Shown piece by piece: positions 1-7,821 of a DNA stretch of 64,000 nucleotides; within the stretch, counting starts at the first letter, position 1, and every line of letters begins with the position of its first letter. Origin of the DNA: Marinobacter sp. BW6. GTDB taxonomy: Bacteria > Pseudomonadota > Gammaproteobacteria > Pseudomonadales > Oleiphilaceae. The translations under genes were made by a program, and so were the position numbers. The stretch is taken from NCBI RefSeq assembly GCF_008107725.1, contig NZ_VIRN01000037.1, positions 62,001-126,000 of the forward strand, given 5' to 3'. The notes beneath the pieces were generated by a model. It was not told the DNA's origin and did not search any database. It was given only the letters and a program-made list of their open reading frames with translations.

Positions 1-218
1 ACCACTACGTGTTCTCCATCCGGCATGAGATAAAGCGATACCGAACGCCCGCTTCTGCGGCCGACAAAGCCTTTTAGCCCTCCTGGCGCATCAAAGCTGG
101 CCTCTATCGTAAGTCCGTCGGCAACCAGTGTCTGGACTGCATCCGGGTATGGCTCAGAAACGGCCATTGACGGGACCAGAAATAGTGGCCAAACGACTTT
201 CAGAAACCCTCGTATCAT
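1..218 (-). CDS. dsbG: Thiol:disulfide interchange protein DsbG, N-terminal part
   Basis: The gene runs off the left edge, so only about 72 N-terminal residues are visible. They begin MIRGFLKVVWPLFLVPS, a signal peptide, and continue with a segment containing FDAPGGLKGFVG and LYLMPDGEHVVV. This matches the N-terminal dimerisation region of DsbG/DsbC-type periplasmic disulfide isomerases; the thioredoxin fold and CxxC site lie outside the window. It is the last visible gene of the sox operon, 25 bases after the GlcG/HbpS-like gene. Sox clusters often carry a periplasmic thioredoxin (SoxS or SoxW) that keeps the SoxY carrier cysteine reduced. A similar role here is inference from position. Confidence 0.75.
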   Translation of the reverse strand, partial: MIRGFLKVVWPLFLVPSMAVSEPYPDAVQTLVADGLTIEASFDAPGGLKGFVGRRSGRSVSLYLMPDGEHVV

Positions 219-243
219 TATGATTTACCGATTTATTCGACCG

Positions 244-759
244 TTAGAAGGAGGCCATCTCCAGATCCATCTCTACTTCTGCAACACCTGCCTGGGCACA
301 CATCTCGTCAGTCTCTCCTGAGGGCGCGCCACTTACACCCACCCCACCAACGGTTTCACCACTGGCCTGAATGGGCACACCTCCCGCCGAGAGCAAAACT
401 TTCTCAACCTTGCCGACGGAGAATGGCCCGGTGAAGCGGTCCTCCAGGGACGAGGTCGGACTGGTGAAGGTCATGGCCGTATAGGCTTTCCGATAGCTGA
501 CCTCGAGCGAGAGGTCCATTGCCAACACGTCCCGCAACACGACTTGTGGATGCCCTCCCCGGTCGACGACCGTTACTGCCACCTGAACACCCTGCTCCCG
601 GCAGGCATCAATGGCTGTTTTTGCGATTCTCAGTGCGGTATCCATCGACAGTTTCTTGATTTCCACCATTACTGGCTGATTGGATTCCTGAGCGCCAGCC
701 AGACCGCTGGCTGCCATAGCTGCCGCTAATGTGAGGGACCTTGTAAATGTGGTTTTCAT
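244..759 (-). CDS. GlcG/HbpS-family haem-binding-like protein, exported
   Basis: A 171-residue protein of the GlcG/HbpS (DUF336) family. The ATG at 759 is chosen because an AGGAAG ribosome site lies just upstream and a clear signal peptide follows (MKTTFTRSLTLAAAMAASGLAGA). An upstream start at 903 would add 48 residues without signal character and would overlap the preceding gene. The mature part has the family's VVDRGGHP segment and the glycine-rich VGGVGVSG near the C-terminus. Family members bind haem or are fused to glycolate or corrinoid enzymes; the exact function is often unknown. Its place in the sox operon suggests a periplasmic role tied to sulfur oxidation or to the c-type cytochromes, but that is inference. 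Confidence 0.75.
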   Translation of the reverse strand: MKTTFTRSLTLAAAMAASGLAGAQESNQPVMVEIKKLSMDTALRIAKTAIDACREQGVQVAVTVVDRGGHPQVVLRDVLAMDLSLEVSYRKAYTAMTFTSPTSSLEDRFTGPFSVGKVEKVLLSAGGVPIQASGETVGGVGVSGAPSGETDEMCAQAGVAEVEMDLEMASF

Positions 760-787
760 GGCATGCTTCCTTTCTGGGACCAGACGA

Positions 788-1249
788 TTATGGGCGAACG
801 AGAACATAGCCTTTCTCAACCTCGTCGAGAATGTGAGCCACCCCCACGTCAACCGGGATACTGTCCGGATGGAGGGCCGGTCGGTTGCCGGACTCTCTCT
901 CAATGGTGTTGATTGTGTTCATGCAGACAGTGAACCGGACACCCTGGGCAATGAGGCTACTGATTTTTTCCCGGCGGCTGTTATCTGCGTACATCAGGCG
1001 AACACCGGGTCCGAATGTCGTAATTTCCATATCGATGGCATCGGGGCCGTAAAACTCGATCAGGTTGGCCGCGACGCTCAGAACCTTGTTCTGTTTTTCA
1101 GCTTCACCGTCACTTAACTGCAGAAGCAGGAATTTCTCGGCAAAAGGCTTGCTCTCACTCAAAGGTTCCGCGTGAAGCAGGCCTGACGCTATCAAAAGCG
1201 CGAGGCCCATCAGCACAGTGATTGGCACCTTCATGAGAATCGGGCTCAT
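788..1249 (-). CDS. DsrE-family protein with signal peptide
   Basis: A 153-residue protein with an N-terminal export signal (MKVPITVLMGLALLIASGLLHA) and a DsrE/DsrF-like domain. Visible family features are KVLSVAANLIEFYGPDA, the segment VRFTVCMNTIN with the single conserved cysteine, and a C-terminal VLVRP strand. DsrE-like proteins carry or transfer sulfane sulfur through that cysteine. Most are cytoplasmic, so an exported version beside SoxB fits a periplasmic sulfur-handling or sensing role (inference). It follows soxB by 3 bases and is surely co-transcribed. Two starts are possible, 1249 or the methionine five codons later at 1234; neither has a strong ribosome site. Confidence 0.72.
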   Translation of the reverse strand: MSPILMKVPITVLMGLALLIASGLLHAEPLSESKPFAEKFLLLQLSDGEAEKQNKVLSVAANLIEFYGPDAIDMEITTFGPGVRLMYADNSRREKISSLIAQGVRFTVCMNTINTIERESGNRPALHPDSIPVDVGVAHILDEVEKGYVLVRP

Positions 1250-1252
1250 CAG

Positions 1253-3010
1253 TTACCCTGCATAGTCTTCAAGTCCCGGGTTTCCCTGGACATTTTTGAG
1301 CTTCGGAGTGTTGAACTTTTCGATTTTTACAGTCTTTTCGGAACGCAGATAATCGGCAACTACATCCCATATTGGTCGACCTGGCGCCCGCGAGTTAACC
1401 GTGGCCCAACCAGCAACTTTATACATTTTGTTCGCTTCGATTCGTTCGCCATTATCCAGGCGCATATCTGAAATCCGACCGTTCATTGTGCCGGTGGGAT
1501 CGCAGGTGTAATCCATACCGCCAACGCGAACCATATCGCCGCCCTGCTGATAATAAGGATCCTTGTTGAACAGGTTGTCGGCCACATCCTCCATAATCAG
1601 TTTGAGGTCGGCGCCGGACATTTCCCGCACGTAGGTTTCCGGATAGGTGATCGCTGTGGCGTTCATTACGTCTTCCATGGTGATGTTATCGCCTGGTAGC
1701 ACAGTCGTGCCCCACCGGAAGCCTGGCGACAGGGCAATCTGGGCATCAAGCACCTGGCGTTGCGCATCGCAGATCACCTGGTCCATGGTGCCGTTGAAAT
1801 TGCCACGTCGGTAAAGCAGCTCGTCGGCCACAGCAAGCTTTTCGCCGAGCCTGTCCAGATATGGCGCGCGGACCTCCTCAATGAATCTGGTCATCGAGGG
1901 ATCCGGTTTAATCAGGTCAGAGAACACGGGCAACAGTTTGTACTCGTAGCCTCGCACGCCGTTATTGCCGATATCCAGATCCAGGACTGCAACGTATTTC
2001 CCATTGGTACCGGCGTTACTGACCAATGTCTTACCGCCCGGATTGGTAACCTCCGTCGGTTGTGGAACCGCATCGTGGGTATGACCACCAAGGATGGCAT
2101 CGATACCTGTAACGCGGCTTGCCATTTTCAGGTCGACGTCCATGCCATTGTGAGAAAGCACAACCACCGCGTTGACCTTTTCCTTTTCCCGGATCTCGTT
2201 CACCAGAGATTGCATCTCCGATTCGCGAATGCCCATGCGCCAGTCAGGAATAAAATAGGAAGGGTTGGCTATCGGGGTGTAAGGAAACGCCTGGCCTATG
2301 ACTGCGACCCGTTTGCCCCCTAGTTCGCGGATGGTGTATGGCTTGAAAACCCGGCCACTCATTTCATCAAAGGATTCCGCACCCATGAACATGGCTTCGT
2401 CAGAAAGAAAGACGTTCTGGGCAACAAACTCGCCTTTGAAGGCGCTCAGGTTCTTGCGAATCTGCGCTTCCGGATAGGTGAATTCCCAGTGTGCGGTCAG
2501 TACGTCGATACCAAGCTGATTGCTGGCTTCGACCATATCTTCACCGTTGGTCCAGACAGCTGTTCCGGAGCCCTGCCATAGATCACCGCCATCCAGCAGA
2601 AGTGAGTTACCTTCACCTGCCTGCTCGCGAAGTTGGTCTATGAGGGTTTTTAGATGGGCGAACCCGCCAAGCTTTCCGTATTCCTTTGCGGCTTCGGTGT
2701 AATTCAGATAGGTGAAGGCATGGGAGCGCCGGCCACCAGAAGGTATGCCGAAATGGTCCAGGAAGTGACTGCCTACAAGGTGTGGGACCTTGCCCCTACT
2801 GGGACCAATTCCCAAGTTAACGTTTGGTTCCCGAAAATGAACCGGGAGCAACTGGGCATGAATATCCGTTAGATGCAGCAGCCGAACATTACCAAACTTA
2901 GGAGCGTCGTACAGTCCCTCGCCGCCTTTTGCCAAAGCAAGTTTTGGGGCGAGCCCGGCTAGGGCTGCCGCTTGCATGGCCATCAGGAAGTCTCTTCGGG
3001 AAATTGTCAC
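1253..3010 (-). CDS. soxB: Thiosulfohydrolase SoxB
   Basis: SoxB is the periplasmic dimanganese hydrolase that releases sulfate from the cysteine-S-sulfonate on SoxY. The 585-residue length is normal for the family. A Tat signal is present (SRRDFLMAMQAAALAGL), as expected for a cofactor-loaded exported enzyme. The metallophosphoesterase/5'-nucleotidase core shows DIHAQL near residue 49, GGDLWQGS near 141, SHNGMDVD near 287 and GGHTHDAV near 310, followed by the nucleotidase-like C-terminal domain. Translation starts at a GTG preceded by AAAGGAGAGGGCA. It lies between soxK and the dsrE-like gene. A strong stem-loop sits in the soxK-soxB gap. Confidence 0.96.
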   Translation of the reverse strand: MTISRRDFLMAMQAAALAGLAPKLALAKGGEGLYDAPKFGNVRLLHLTDIHAQLLPVHFREPNVNLGIGPSRGKVPHLVGSHFLDHFGIPSGGRRSHAFTYLNYTEAAKEYGKLGGFAHLKTLIDQLREQAGEGNSLLLDGGDLWQGSGTAVWTNGEDMVEASNQLGIDVLTAHWEFTYPEAQIRKNLSAFKGEFVAQNVFLSDEAMFMGAESFDEMSGRVFKPYTIRELGGKRVAVIGQAFPYTPIANPSYFIPDWRMGIRESEMQSLVNEIREKEKVNAVVVLSHNGMDVDLKMASRVTGIDAILGGHTHDAVPQPTEVTNPGGKTLVSNAGTNGKYVAVLDLDIGNNGVRGYEYKLLPVFSDLIKPDPSMTRFIEEVRAPYLDRLGEKLAVADELLYRRGNFNGTMDQVICDAQRQVLDAQIALSPGFRWGTTVLPGDNITMEDVMNATAITYPETYVREMSGADLKLIMEDVADNLFNKDPYYQQGGDMVRVGGMDYTCDPTGTMNGRISDMRLDNGERIEANKMYKVAGWATVNSRAPGRPIWDVVADYLRSEKTVKIEKFNTPKLKNVQGNPGLEDYAG

Positions 3011-3044
3011 TGCCCTCTCCTTTTCTTAGTCGTTATGGGAGCTC

Positions 3045-3079
3045 ACCAGCCTGCCCCCATTTTCCATGGGGTGGCTGGT
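3045..3079 (-). promoter_or_regulatory. Long stem-loop between soxK and soxB
   Basis: An interrupted inverted repeat fills the short soxK-soxB spacer. The outer arms are ACCAGCC and GGCTGGT and the inner arms CCCCAT and ATGGGG, giving about 13 base pairs with a small internal loop and a TTTCC top loop. No T-run follows on the minus strand, so it is unlikely to be a full terminator. It is better read as an intra-operon mRNA stabiliser, processing site or attenuator that could set SoxB level relative to upstream genes. Confidence 0.55.
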
Positions 3080-3095
3080 TGTTTCGGAGCGATGA

Positions 3096-3401
3096 TCAGT
3101 TGCCTATTGCCACCATGCGCCAGGCTTCCTGTTGTTTCTTTCGTTGGGCGACCGACTCTTCAGCGAGTTTTAGCGCTTCATTCGCCATTGTTTTGGCTTT
3201 CTTGTGTTCACCATTGTCAGCAGCCGATTTCGCTGCCTTTAACCGATCACCCGTTACCGTCCACTGGAAGGTTCCCGCATCCTTATGAGTGCTTTGCGCT
3301 TTAGCGTAGAGCTCTTCGAAGTCCTCTTTCTCGCCCGCCTGGACAGCGAGCGGAGCAGACAGGGCGAGCGATATGGCGATTGTGAGTAAAGGCTTTTTCA
3401 T
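3096..3401 (-). CDS. soxK: SoxXA-binding protein SoxK
   Basis: A 101-residue exported protein with signal peptide MKKPLLTIAISLALSAPLAVQA. The mature part is small, highly charged and helical, with the pattern EEL.AKAQ....DAGTFQWTVTGDRL..AK.AA..G..KKA. This matches the SoxXA-binding subunit (SoxK/SAXB). In the family this protein joins SoxA and SoxX and raises the activity of the thiosulfate:SoxY-conjugating cytochrome. Its place directly after soxA supports the call. The ribosome site is GGGAGAAACGCA before the ATG. Confidence 0.85.
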   Translation of the reverse strand: MKKPLLTIAISLALSAPLAVQAGEKEDFEELYAKAQSTHKDAGTFQWTVTGDRLKAAKSAADNGEHKKAKTMANEALKLAEESVAQRKKQQEAWRMVAIGN

Positions 3402-3427
3402 TGCGTTTCTCCCTTTCGGATCCAGGC

Positions 3428-4267
3428 CTATGGCCGCGTCGCTGGTCCAGTAACGGGCAAACCATTGCTCATATAGGTAAGGAAGTACTCAAGATTTCGA
3501 TATTCCTCACTTTGGGCTGGCAAAGGATCCGCGCGCACGTTGTTGTTACAGCCGGCGAAGCGGCGATGCAGTGTGCCCAGTTCGCCCCACTTGGACCGGT
3601 GTACCGGGAAGTTGGCGGGCTGGCCCAACGCTGGCGACAGGAAGTCTGCCCGAATCCACTTGCCAGGGTTTTGCACATGACAGCTTGCGCAAGAGAAATT
3701 CAGCTGCCCGCGCCGGCTGTAATAGAACTCTTTGCCATCCTGGTACGCTGCCATGGCATCGGGATTGTCGGGAACCTTGATATCAATAGGCTTGCCCTCG
3801 GAGGTCGAAGCCATGTAGGCGGAAATCGAGGCAATAGCGCCTTTCTTCCATCTCAGCGGTTTCTCACCGTTGGCCTCACGGCAGCGATTTATGGCGAGCT
3901 CAAGCGTGATAACTTCATTCTTTTTCGTGTCGAAGTACGGATAGTTCTGGCGAATCCCGATGCCGTCATTTTCGAAACAACTAGCGTAGGTCTTGCCGTT
4001 GGCAAAAGGCGTCTCGAACATTTCCTGGCCTTCTGCCACCGCAAATTCGTAAGGTGGGAAGTCCTGCATAGATTCCCACTGCTTTCGCCGATCCTCGTTC
4101 AGGGCATATTGGCCGTTAACAAACTCCTCAAACGGAACATCCGGGAACATCTGTTTGAAGTATTCAACCGCCTCTTTCCTGTCCTCTTCCGGAGTCGAGC
4201 CCGCCATTGCCTGGGGAATGGCCAGTGCAATACCGAGCGAGACCAGAATGACTTTCGCTTTAAGCAT
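3428..4267 (-). CDS. soxA: Sulfur-oxidation cytochrome SoxA, monohaem form
   Basis: SoxA and SoxX form the c-type cytochrome that oxidatively couples thiosulfate to the SoxY cysteine. The start at 4267 is taken because GGAGG lies about 9 bases upstream and a signal peptide follows (MLKAKVILVSLGIALAIPQAMA); a longer frame to 4315 lacks both. In the 279-residue protein one haem motif, CASCH, is at residues 193-197 and the active-site cysteine is Cys240 (RFAGCNNN). The N-terminal haem site of dihaem SoxA is missing: Cys97 (ASCFEN) lacks a CxxCH pattern and probably pairs with Cys129, as in monohaem family members. It sits between soxZ and soxK. Confidence 0.95.
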   Translation of the reverse strand: MLKAKVILVSLGIALAIPQAMAGSTPEEDRKEAVEYFKQMFPDVPFEEFVNGQYALNEDRRKQWESMQDFPPYEFAVAEGQEMFETPFANGKTYASCFENDGIGIRQNYPYFDTKKNEVITLELAINRCREANGEKPLRWKKGAIASISAYMASTSEGKPIDIKVPDNPDAMAAYQDGKEFYYSRRGQLNFSCASCHVQNPGKWIRADFLSPALGQPANFPVHRSKWGELGTLHRRFAGCNNNVRADPLPAQSEEYRNLEYFLTYMSNGLPVTGPATRP

Positions 4268-4318
4268 ATCCAATCCTCCTATTCGGCTGCTCGGGGAGAA
4301 TCCCCCGGCGGCCAATTC

Positions 4319-4630
4319 TCAGGCGATCGTTGCGGTGGTTGAATCGCTTTCGCCTTCGTTGTCGACCCAGCTAATGGTGAGTTCGTCACCCTTCTTGGCA
4401 CCCTCGAATCGGCATTCCAGAAAGGGATCCTTGGATACCGCCGGGCCCCAGTTGGCCACGAAAACGTTCTTGCCCTTGTGAGCAATGGTAAGAACCTTGA
4501 TGAAATGCGCCGGGATGACGTTCCCTGCTGAATCCTTAACGAAGCCTGAATCCATGGGATGTCGAACCAGGGCTTTCAGTGATGTCACGCCGCCATTCTC
4601 TACTGCTCGAACTCTGATACTGGACGCCAT
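4319..4630 (-). CDS. soxZ: Sulfur carrier complex subunit SoxZ
   Basis: SoxZ pairs with SoxY to form the carrier on whose cysteine thiosulfate is oxidised. This 103-residue protein has no signal peptide, as expected because SoxZ is co-exported with the Tat substrate SoxY. It has the all-beta family pattern: VTSLKALVRHPMDSGF, the conserved PAHFIK, and the C-terminal DELTISWVDNEG segment. It lies 25 bases after soxY, with ribosome site CAGGAGAACAACA, and 51 bases before soxA. Confidence 0.96.
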   Translation of the reverse strand: MASSIRVRAVENGGVTSLKALVRHPMDSGFVKDSAGNVIPAHFIKVLTIAHKGKNVFVANWGPAVSKDPFLECRFEGAKKGDELTISWVDNEGESDSTTATIA

Positions 4631-4655
4631 TGTTGTTCTCCTGTCCGATTTGCTT

Positions 4656-5144
4656 TTAGCCGCCGCAGCCGCCGACGGTAACTTTCACGTTCTGGGTCGC
4701 CTTGTAGGCCTTGCCGTCGGAAATAACGACTGCCACGACATCCGTCGTCTCAGCCATTTTCAGGCGGTTGGACACGAAAGGCAGTGTGCCTTCAGGAACG
4801 TCGAAATAGGCCGCCAGGGCATTGGGGTTCTTGGCAACCAACAGCGCGATGCCAGTCACGTTCGGTAGTGAGGTTTCGACAGTCACGGGCACAACCGCGC
4901 CATTCTGGGCAATAGTCGGCAGGTCCATGGTGATCTTGTCGGACTCGCTCGCTTCCATCCCGTAAAGTTCGGCGATGGTGTCATCCACCCCCGGGGTCTT
5001 GAAGGCCTTGTCCGGCCAATCAGATGCGTCGGGAGCGGTCGCGGCCTCGACTCGTAGCGGCACAATGCCGGAACCCAGTGCGAACCCGGCGACACCTGCG
5101 CCCAGCATCCCCTTCAAAAAGCCTCTTCGCCTTTGGTCAGTCAC
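4656..5144 (-). CDS. soxY: Sulfur carrier protein SoxY
   Basis: SoxY carries pathway intermediates covalently on a cysteine at the end of a flexible C-terminal arm. Here the protein ends VTVGGCGG, with Cys160 of 162, the diagnostic GGCGG tail. A Tat signal is present (RRRGFLKGMLGAGVAGFALG), used to export the SoxYZ pair. Translation starts at a GTG with AAGGAGAAG about 8 bases upstream. It lies between soxX and soxZ, the usual XYZA order. Confidence 0.97.
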   Translation of the reverse strand: MTDQRRRGFLKGMLGAGVAGFALGSGIVPLRVEAATAPDASDWPDKAFKTPGVDDTIAELYGMEASESDKITMDLPTIAQNGAVVPVTVETSLPNVTGIALLVAKNPNALAAYFDVPEGTLPFVSNRLKMAETTDVVAVVISDGKAYKATQNVKVTVGGCGG

Positions 5145-5163
5145 GGTAACTTCTCCTTCGCAG

Positions 5164-5517
5164 TTAAAGCGTATACAGGTAATCGATGATCCGGTTGATT
5201 TCTTGTTTGCTCAGGATCATGTGTCTCCCGAACGGTGGCATCACCGTCACGGGATTGAACTGGGTTTCGTCCCAGATGCGTTTGAACAGCATTTCTCGGT
5301 CTGGAAAGCGGGCCTTCATTTCAGCAAGTTCCGGCCCGATATTTCCGGTAAGCTTGCCGTCGTCCATCTTGTGGCAGGCAAGGCAGTTTCCGTCTTTTCG
5401 GCTGTATGCGAGTTCTTTACCGCGGTCGATATCAGCCTGGGTTGTTTCGGCAAACACCGGCGCTGTCGCGCTCAGTGCGAGTGTGGTCAAGCACAAAGAG
5501 ATGAGCCCTTTTCGCAT
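5164..5517 (-). CDS. soxX: Sulfur-oxidation cytochrome SoxX
   Basis: The small monohaem subunit of the SoxXA cytochrome. The 117-residue protein has a signal peptide (MRKGLISLCLTTLALSATAPVFA), the haem motif CLACH at residues 45-49, the conserved GNIGPEL segment, and the axial-methionine region VMPPFGRHMIL. It ends with the family helix INRIIDYLYTL. The ribosome site GAGGAGGACTGCGTA precedes the ATG. The gene is 19 bases upstream of soxY and 54 bases after soxD. Confidence 0.96.
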   Translation of the reverse strand: MRKGLISLCLTTLALSATAPVFAETTQADIDRGKELAYSRKDGNCLACHKMDDGKLTGNIGPELAEMKARFPDREMLFKRIWDETQFNPVTVMPPFGRHMILSKQEINRIIDYLYTL

Positions 5518-5571
5518 TACGCAGTCCTCCTCAGCCTTGTTTCCTGGAGCCTCGACTCCAGATCAGCCTTC

Positions 5572-6249
5572 TTATTCTGTAATCCCCTCATCAAGGGGGC
5601 CGGTGGTGCTCGGAGTCAGGTTTTTCCCAGCTGCTGAGTCGGAAACCGTCACCGACTCTTTGCAGTCCTTCATACAGCGTTCATTGCTGACAACCGGACG
5701 TGGATCCTCCCAGGTGAAGCCATCCTGATTGGGCATAACCACTTCCGGCAGGGTTTCTTTGTTGGCTACAAAATCGCTTTCCACGATGTAGTTCAGATTC
5801 AGCACATAGGCCGTGAGCGCATAGACCTGATCATCGGTCAGGGACTGGGGCGCGAAGAAAGGCATGGCGCGATGAATGTAGTCCCAGAGTGTTGAGGCGT
5901 AGGGCCAGTAGCTTCCGACGGTCTTCTCGGGACGATCCTCTGCGAGGCTTCCGTCACCCCCTGCCAGTTTGGGGTAACGGCCCATCCCCTCACCGAATGC
6001 GCCGTGACAGGATGAGCAGTAGGTTTCATAGACCTGCATACCCTCATCAACACTGCCGCTGCCCTCTGGAAGCCCCATGCCGTCAGGCCGGACATCAATA
6101 TCCCAGGCCGCAATCTGTTCTTCGGTCGCGGATGCACCGTATCCATAATGGCCTGCCGGTTCCGCGACACCGGTCATCGGCGCGGAGACGAGCGCTACGC
6201 CCAGACAGATTCCCGGCAAAGCACGCGACGATTTAAGAAAGCTGAACAT
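5572..6249 (-). CDS. soxD: SoxD-type c-type cytochrome, monohaem
   Basis: The electron-accepting cytochrome partner of SoxC in the sulfane dehydrogenase. The ATG at 6249 is preferred because GGGAG lies about 10 bases upstream; a GTG three codons earlier is possible. The gene overlaps the end of soxC by 17 bases, indicating translational coupling. In the 225-residue product a signal peptide precedes one haem motif, CSSCH, at residues 78-82, with the conserved GRYPKLAGG and a later MPFFAPQSLTDDQVYALTAYVLNLNY. Classical SoxD of Paracoccus is larger and dihaem; this is the short monohaem type. The tail carries two extra cysteines (RCMKDCKES). Confidence 0.88.
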   Translation of the reverse strand: MFSFLKSSRALPGICLGVALVSAPMTGVAEPAGHYGYGASATEEQIAAWDIDVRPDGMGLPEGSGSVDEGMQVYETYCSSCHGAFGEGMGRYPKLAGGDGSLAEDRPEKTVGSYWPYASTLWDYIHRAMPFFAPQSLTDDQVYALTAYVLNLNYIVESDFVANKETLPEVVMPNQDGFTWEDPRPVVSNERCMKDCKESVTVSDSAAGKNLTPSTTGPLDEGITE

Positions 6250-7564
6250 TGACGACACTCCCGTCTGCGTTGACTTTCCAGGTCTGGATGGCGTTTTTGT
6301 GGTAAATCGAATTGGTGCCGCGAGCCGCTTTCAGTTGCCCAAGCGTTGGCTGCACATAACCGGTTTCATCGATGACTCGCGACTGTAAGAGTGCCGGATT
6401 GCCATCCCACTTCCATTCCAGAGAAAATCGGGTCAGAGATTTGGACATCACCGGCTCCCTGAGCTGGGCCTGTTGCCAGTTCTTCCCACCGTCAACCGAA
6501 ACATCGACCGCTCTGACCTTGCCTCGTCCGCTCCAGGCGAGCCCTTCGATTTGGCAAATACCCTTGCCTCGAACCGGCATCTCCGGGCATGGCGAGGTTA
6601 TGACTGATTTGGCCTCCATTACCCAGGTAAAACCGTGAGCAGTACCATCAGGCATCAGATCGGTGTACTTGGAAGTTTCCTCCCGTTGCATCCAGGGCTT
6701 GTCTCCCACTTCCAGGCGCCGCAACCATTTCACATGGGTGTTTCCTTCCCAGCCTGGCACCACCAGGCGAATCGGATAGCCCTGCTCCCGCCTCAGTGCT
6801 TCGCCGTTCTGGGCGTATGCGACAATGACATCGTCCAGAGCCTTTTCGAGTGGAATGCTTCGGGTCATGGCGGCACCGTCAGCGCCTTCGGCCAGCAGCC
6901 ATTTGCCTTTGGGCTGGATTCCCGCTTCCTGCAGAAGTGTTGAAAGCCTTACGCCGGTCCACTCGGCGCAACTGACCATGCCATGCAAAAACTGAAGTGA
7001 ATTGAGCTGTGCGCCACGCCATTCCATGCCGCCGTTTGCGGGGCACTCAATGAAATTGATCTGGGAAACGCTCGGAAAACGCTGCAGATCTTCCATAGAG
7101 AGAATGATTGGCCGGTCTACCAGGCCATGAATCATCAAACGGTGCTGTTGGGGATCGATTTCGGGACGTCCTGCATGGTGCCGTTCGAAGAAAAGACCGT
7201 TCGGCGTAATGATTCCTTTCAGGTGCTGAAGCGGGCTGAAACTGATGGACGAAACCTTGTCCGCGGTTAGCCAGGGTACGTTTCGCCGAATGACATCTTT
7301 CTCAAAAGGTGATGGAACGCCATAGGGATCGGCCACGACACCCGGCCCCAGCGAGCGGGTCCATGAGGGTATTTCAGGGGGGTACTGGGTTGCCGCCAGA
7401 GCCTTGGGTGCGATGCCTGCGAGTGCACCGCCAACCATGGCACCACCAGCTGTGAACAAGCCGCTTCTGAGAAACCGTCTGCGTTCTGCTGAGGGTAAGC
7501 GTTCGGACTCTTCCAGGGCGATTTCGGATACACCCTGGCTGAGTCGGCGAAGTTTGCCGAGCAT
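6233..7564 (-). CDS. soxC: Sulfane dehydrogenase molybdoprotein SoxC
   Basis: SoxC is the sulfite-oxidase-fold molybdenum subunit of SoxCD, which oxidises the sulfane sulfur left on SoxY to the sulfone level. The ATG at 7564 has AAGGAGGAG six bases upstream; an upstream start at 7609 is less likely. The 443-residue protein carries a Tat signal (RRRFLRSGLFTAGGAMVGG). The Moco domain shows FIECPANGGMEWRGAQ, whose cysteine is the expected molybdenum ligand, and GVRLSTLLQEAGI. The dimerisation domain has KVRAVDVSVDGGKNW. It is the first gene of the operon, so SoxCD comes before the rest, a less common order. Confidence 0.94.
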   Translation of the reverse strand: MLGKLRRLSQGVSEIALEESERLPSAERRRFLRSGLFTAGGAMVGGALAGIAPKALAATQYPPEIPSWTRSLGPGVVADPYGVPSPFEKDVIRRNVPWLTADKVSSISFSPLQHLKGIITPNGLFFERHHAGRPEIDPQQHRLMIHGLVDRPIILSMEDLQRFPSVSQINFIECPANGGMEWRGAQLNSLQFLHGMVSCAEWTGVRLSTLLQEAGIQPKGKWLLAEGADGAAMTRSIPLEKALDDVIVAYAQNGEALRREQGYPIRLVVPGWEGNTHVKWLRRLEVGDKPWMQREETSKYTDLMPDGTAHGFTWVMEAKSVITSPCPEMPVRGKGICQIEGLAWSGRGKVRAVDVSVDGGKNWQQAQLREPVMSKSLTRFSLEWKWDGNPALLQSRVIDETGYVQPTLGQLKAARGTNSIYHKNAIQTWKVNADGSVVNVQLS

Positions 7565-7644
7565 ATTTTTCTCCTCCTTCGATGCCCTTTCGGGACAGTC
7601 GGCCGGCATCAGTGAAGCACTGCAATGACGGACTTGTTGTTTCT

Positions 7645-7660
7645 GTTATAAGGATATAAC
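7645..7660 (-). promoter_or_regulatory. Operator-like palindrome over the sox start site
   Basis: A perfect inverted repeat, GTTATA-AGGA-TATAAC, sits directly downstream of the predicted -10 box of the sox promoter and covers the expected transcription start near 7658. This is a classic place for a repressor. Sox operons elsewhere are repressed by ArsR-family SoxR-type regulators, but none is encoded in the window, so the binding protein is unknown. Confidence 0.5.
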
Positions 7661-7664
7661 TTTA

Positions 7665-7693
7665 TTTATAGCCGTCTTGAAATCAGGTTACAA
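7665..7693 (-). promoter_or_regulatory. Predicted sigma70 promoter of the sox operon
   Basis: On the minus strand there is TTGTAA (7693-7688), a 17-base spacer, and TATAAA (7670-7665), close to the sigma70 consensus with ideal spacing. It predicts a start near 7658 and a leader of about 95 bases before soxC. The palindrome at 7645-7660 overlaps that start. Confidence 0.55.
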
Positions 7694-7821
7694 GTGGTTT
7701 TTGGAGCAGGATCAGCCCAGCGCCGGAAGGAAAAGGTGGTTTTTGAATGACATAAAATACGTGTAAGACGCGGTTATCCATGGCGTTTGTAGGACCGTAA
7801 TCGGCCAAGGAGAAACATCAA

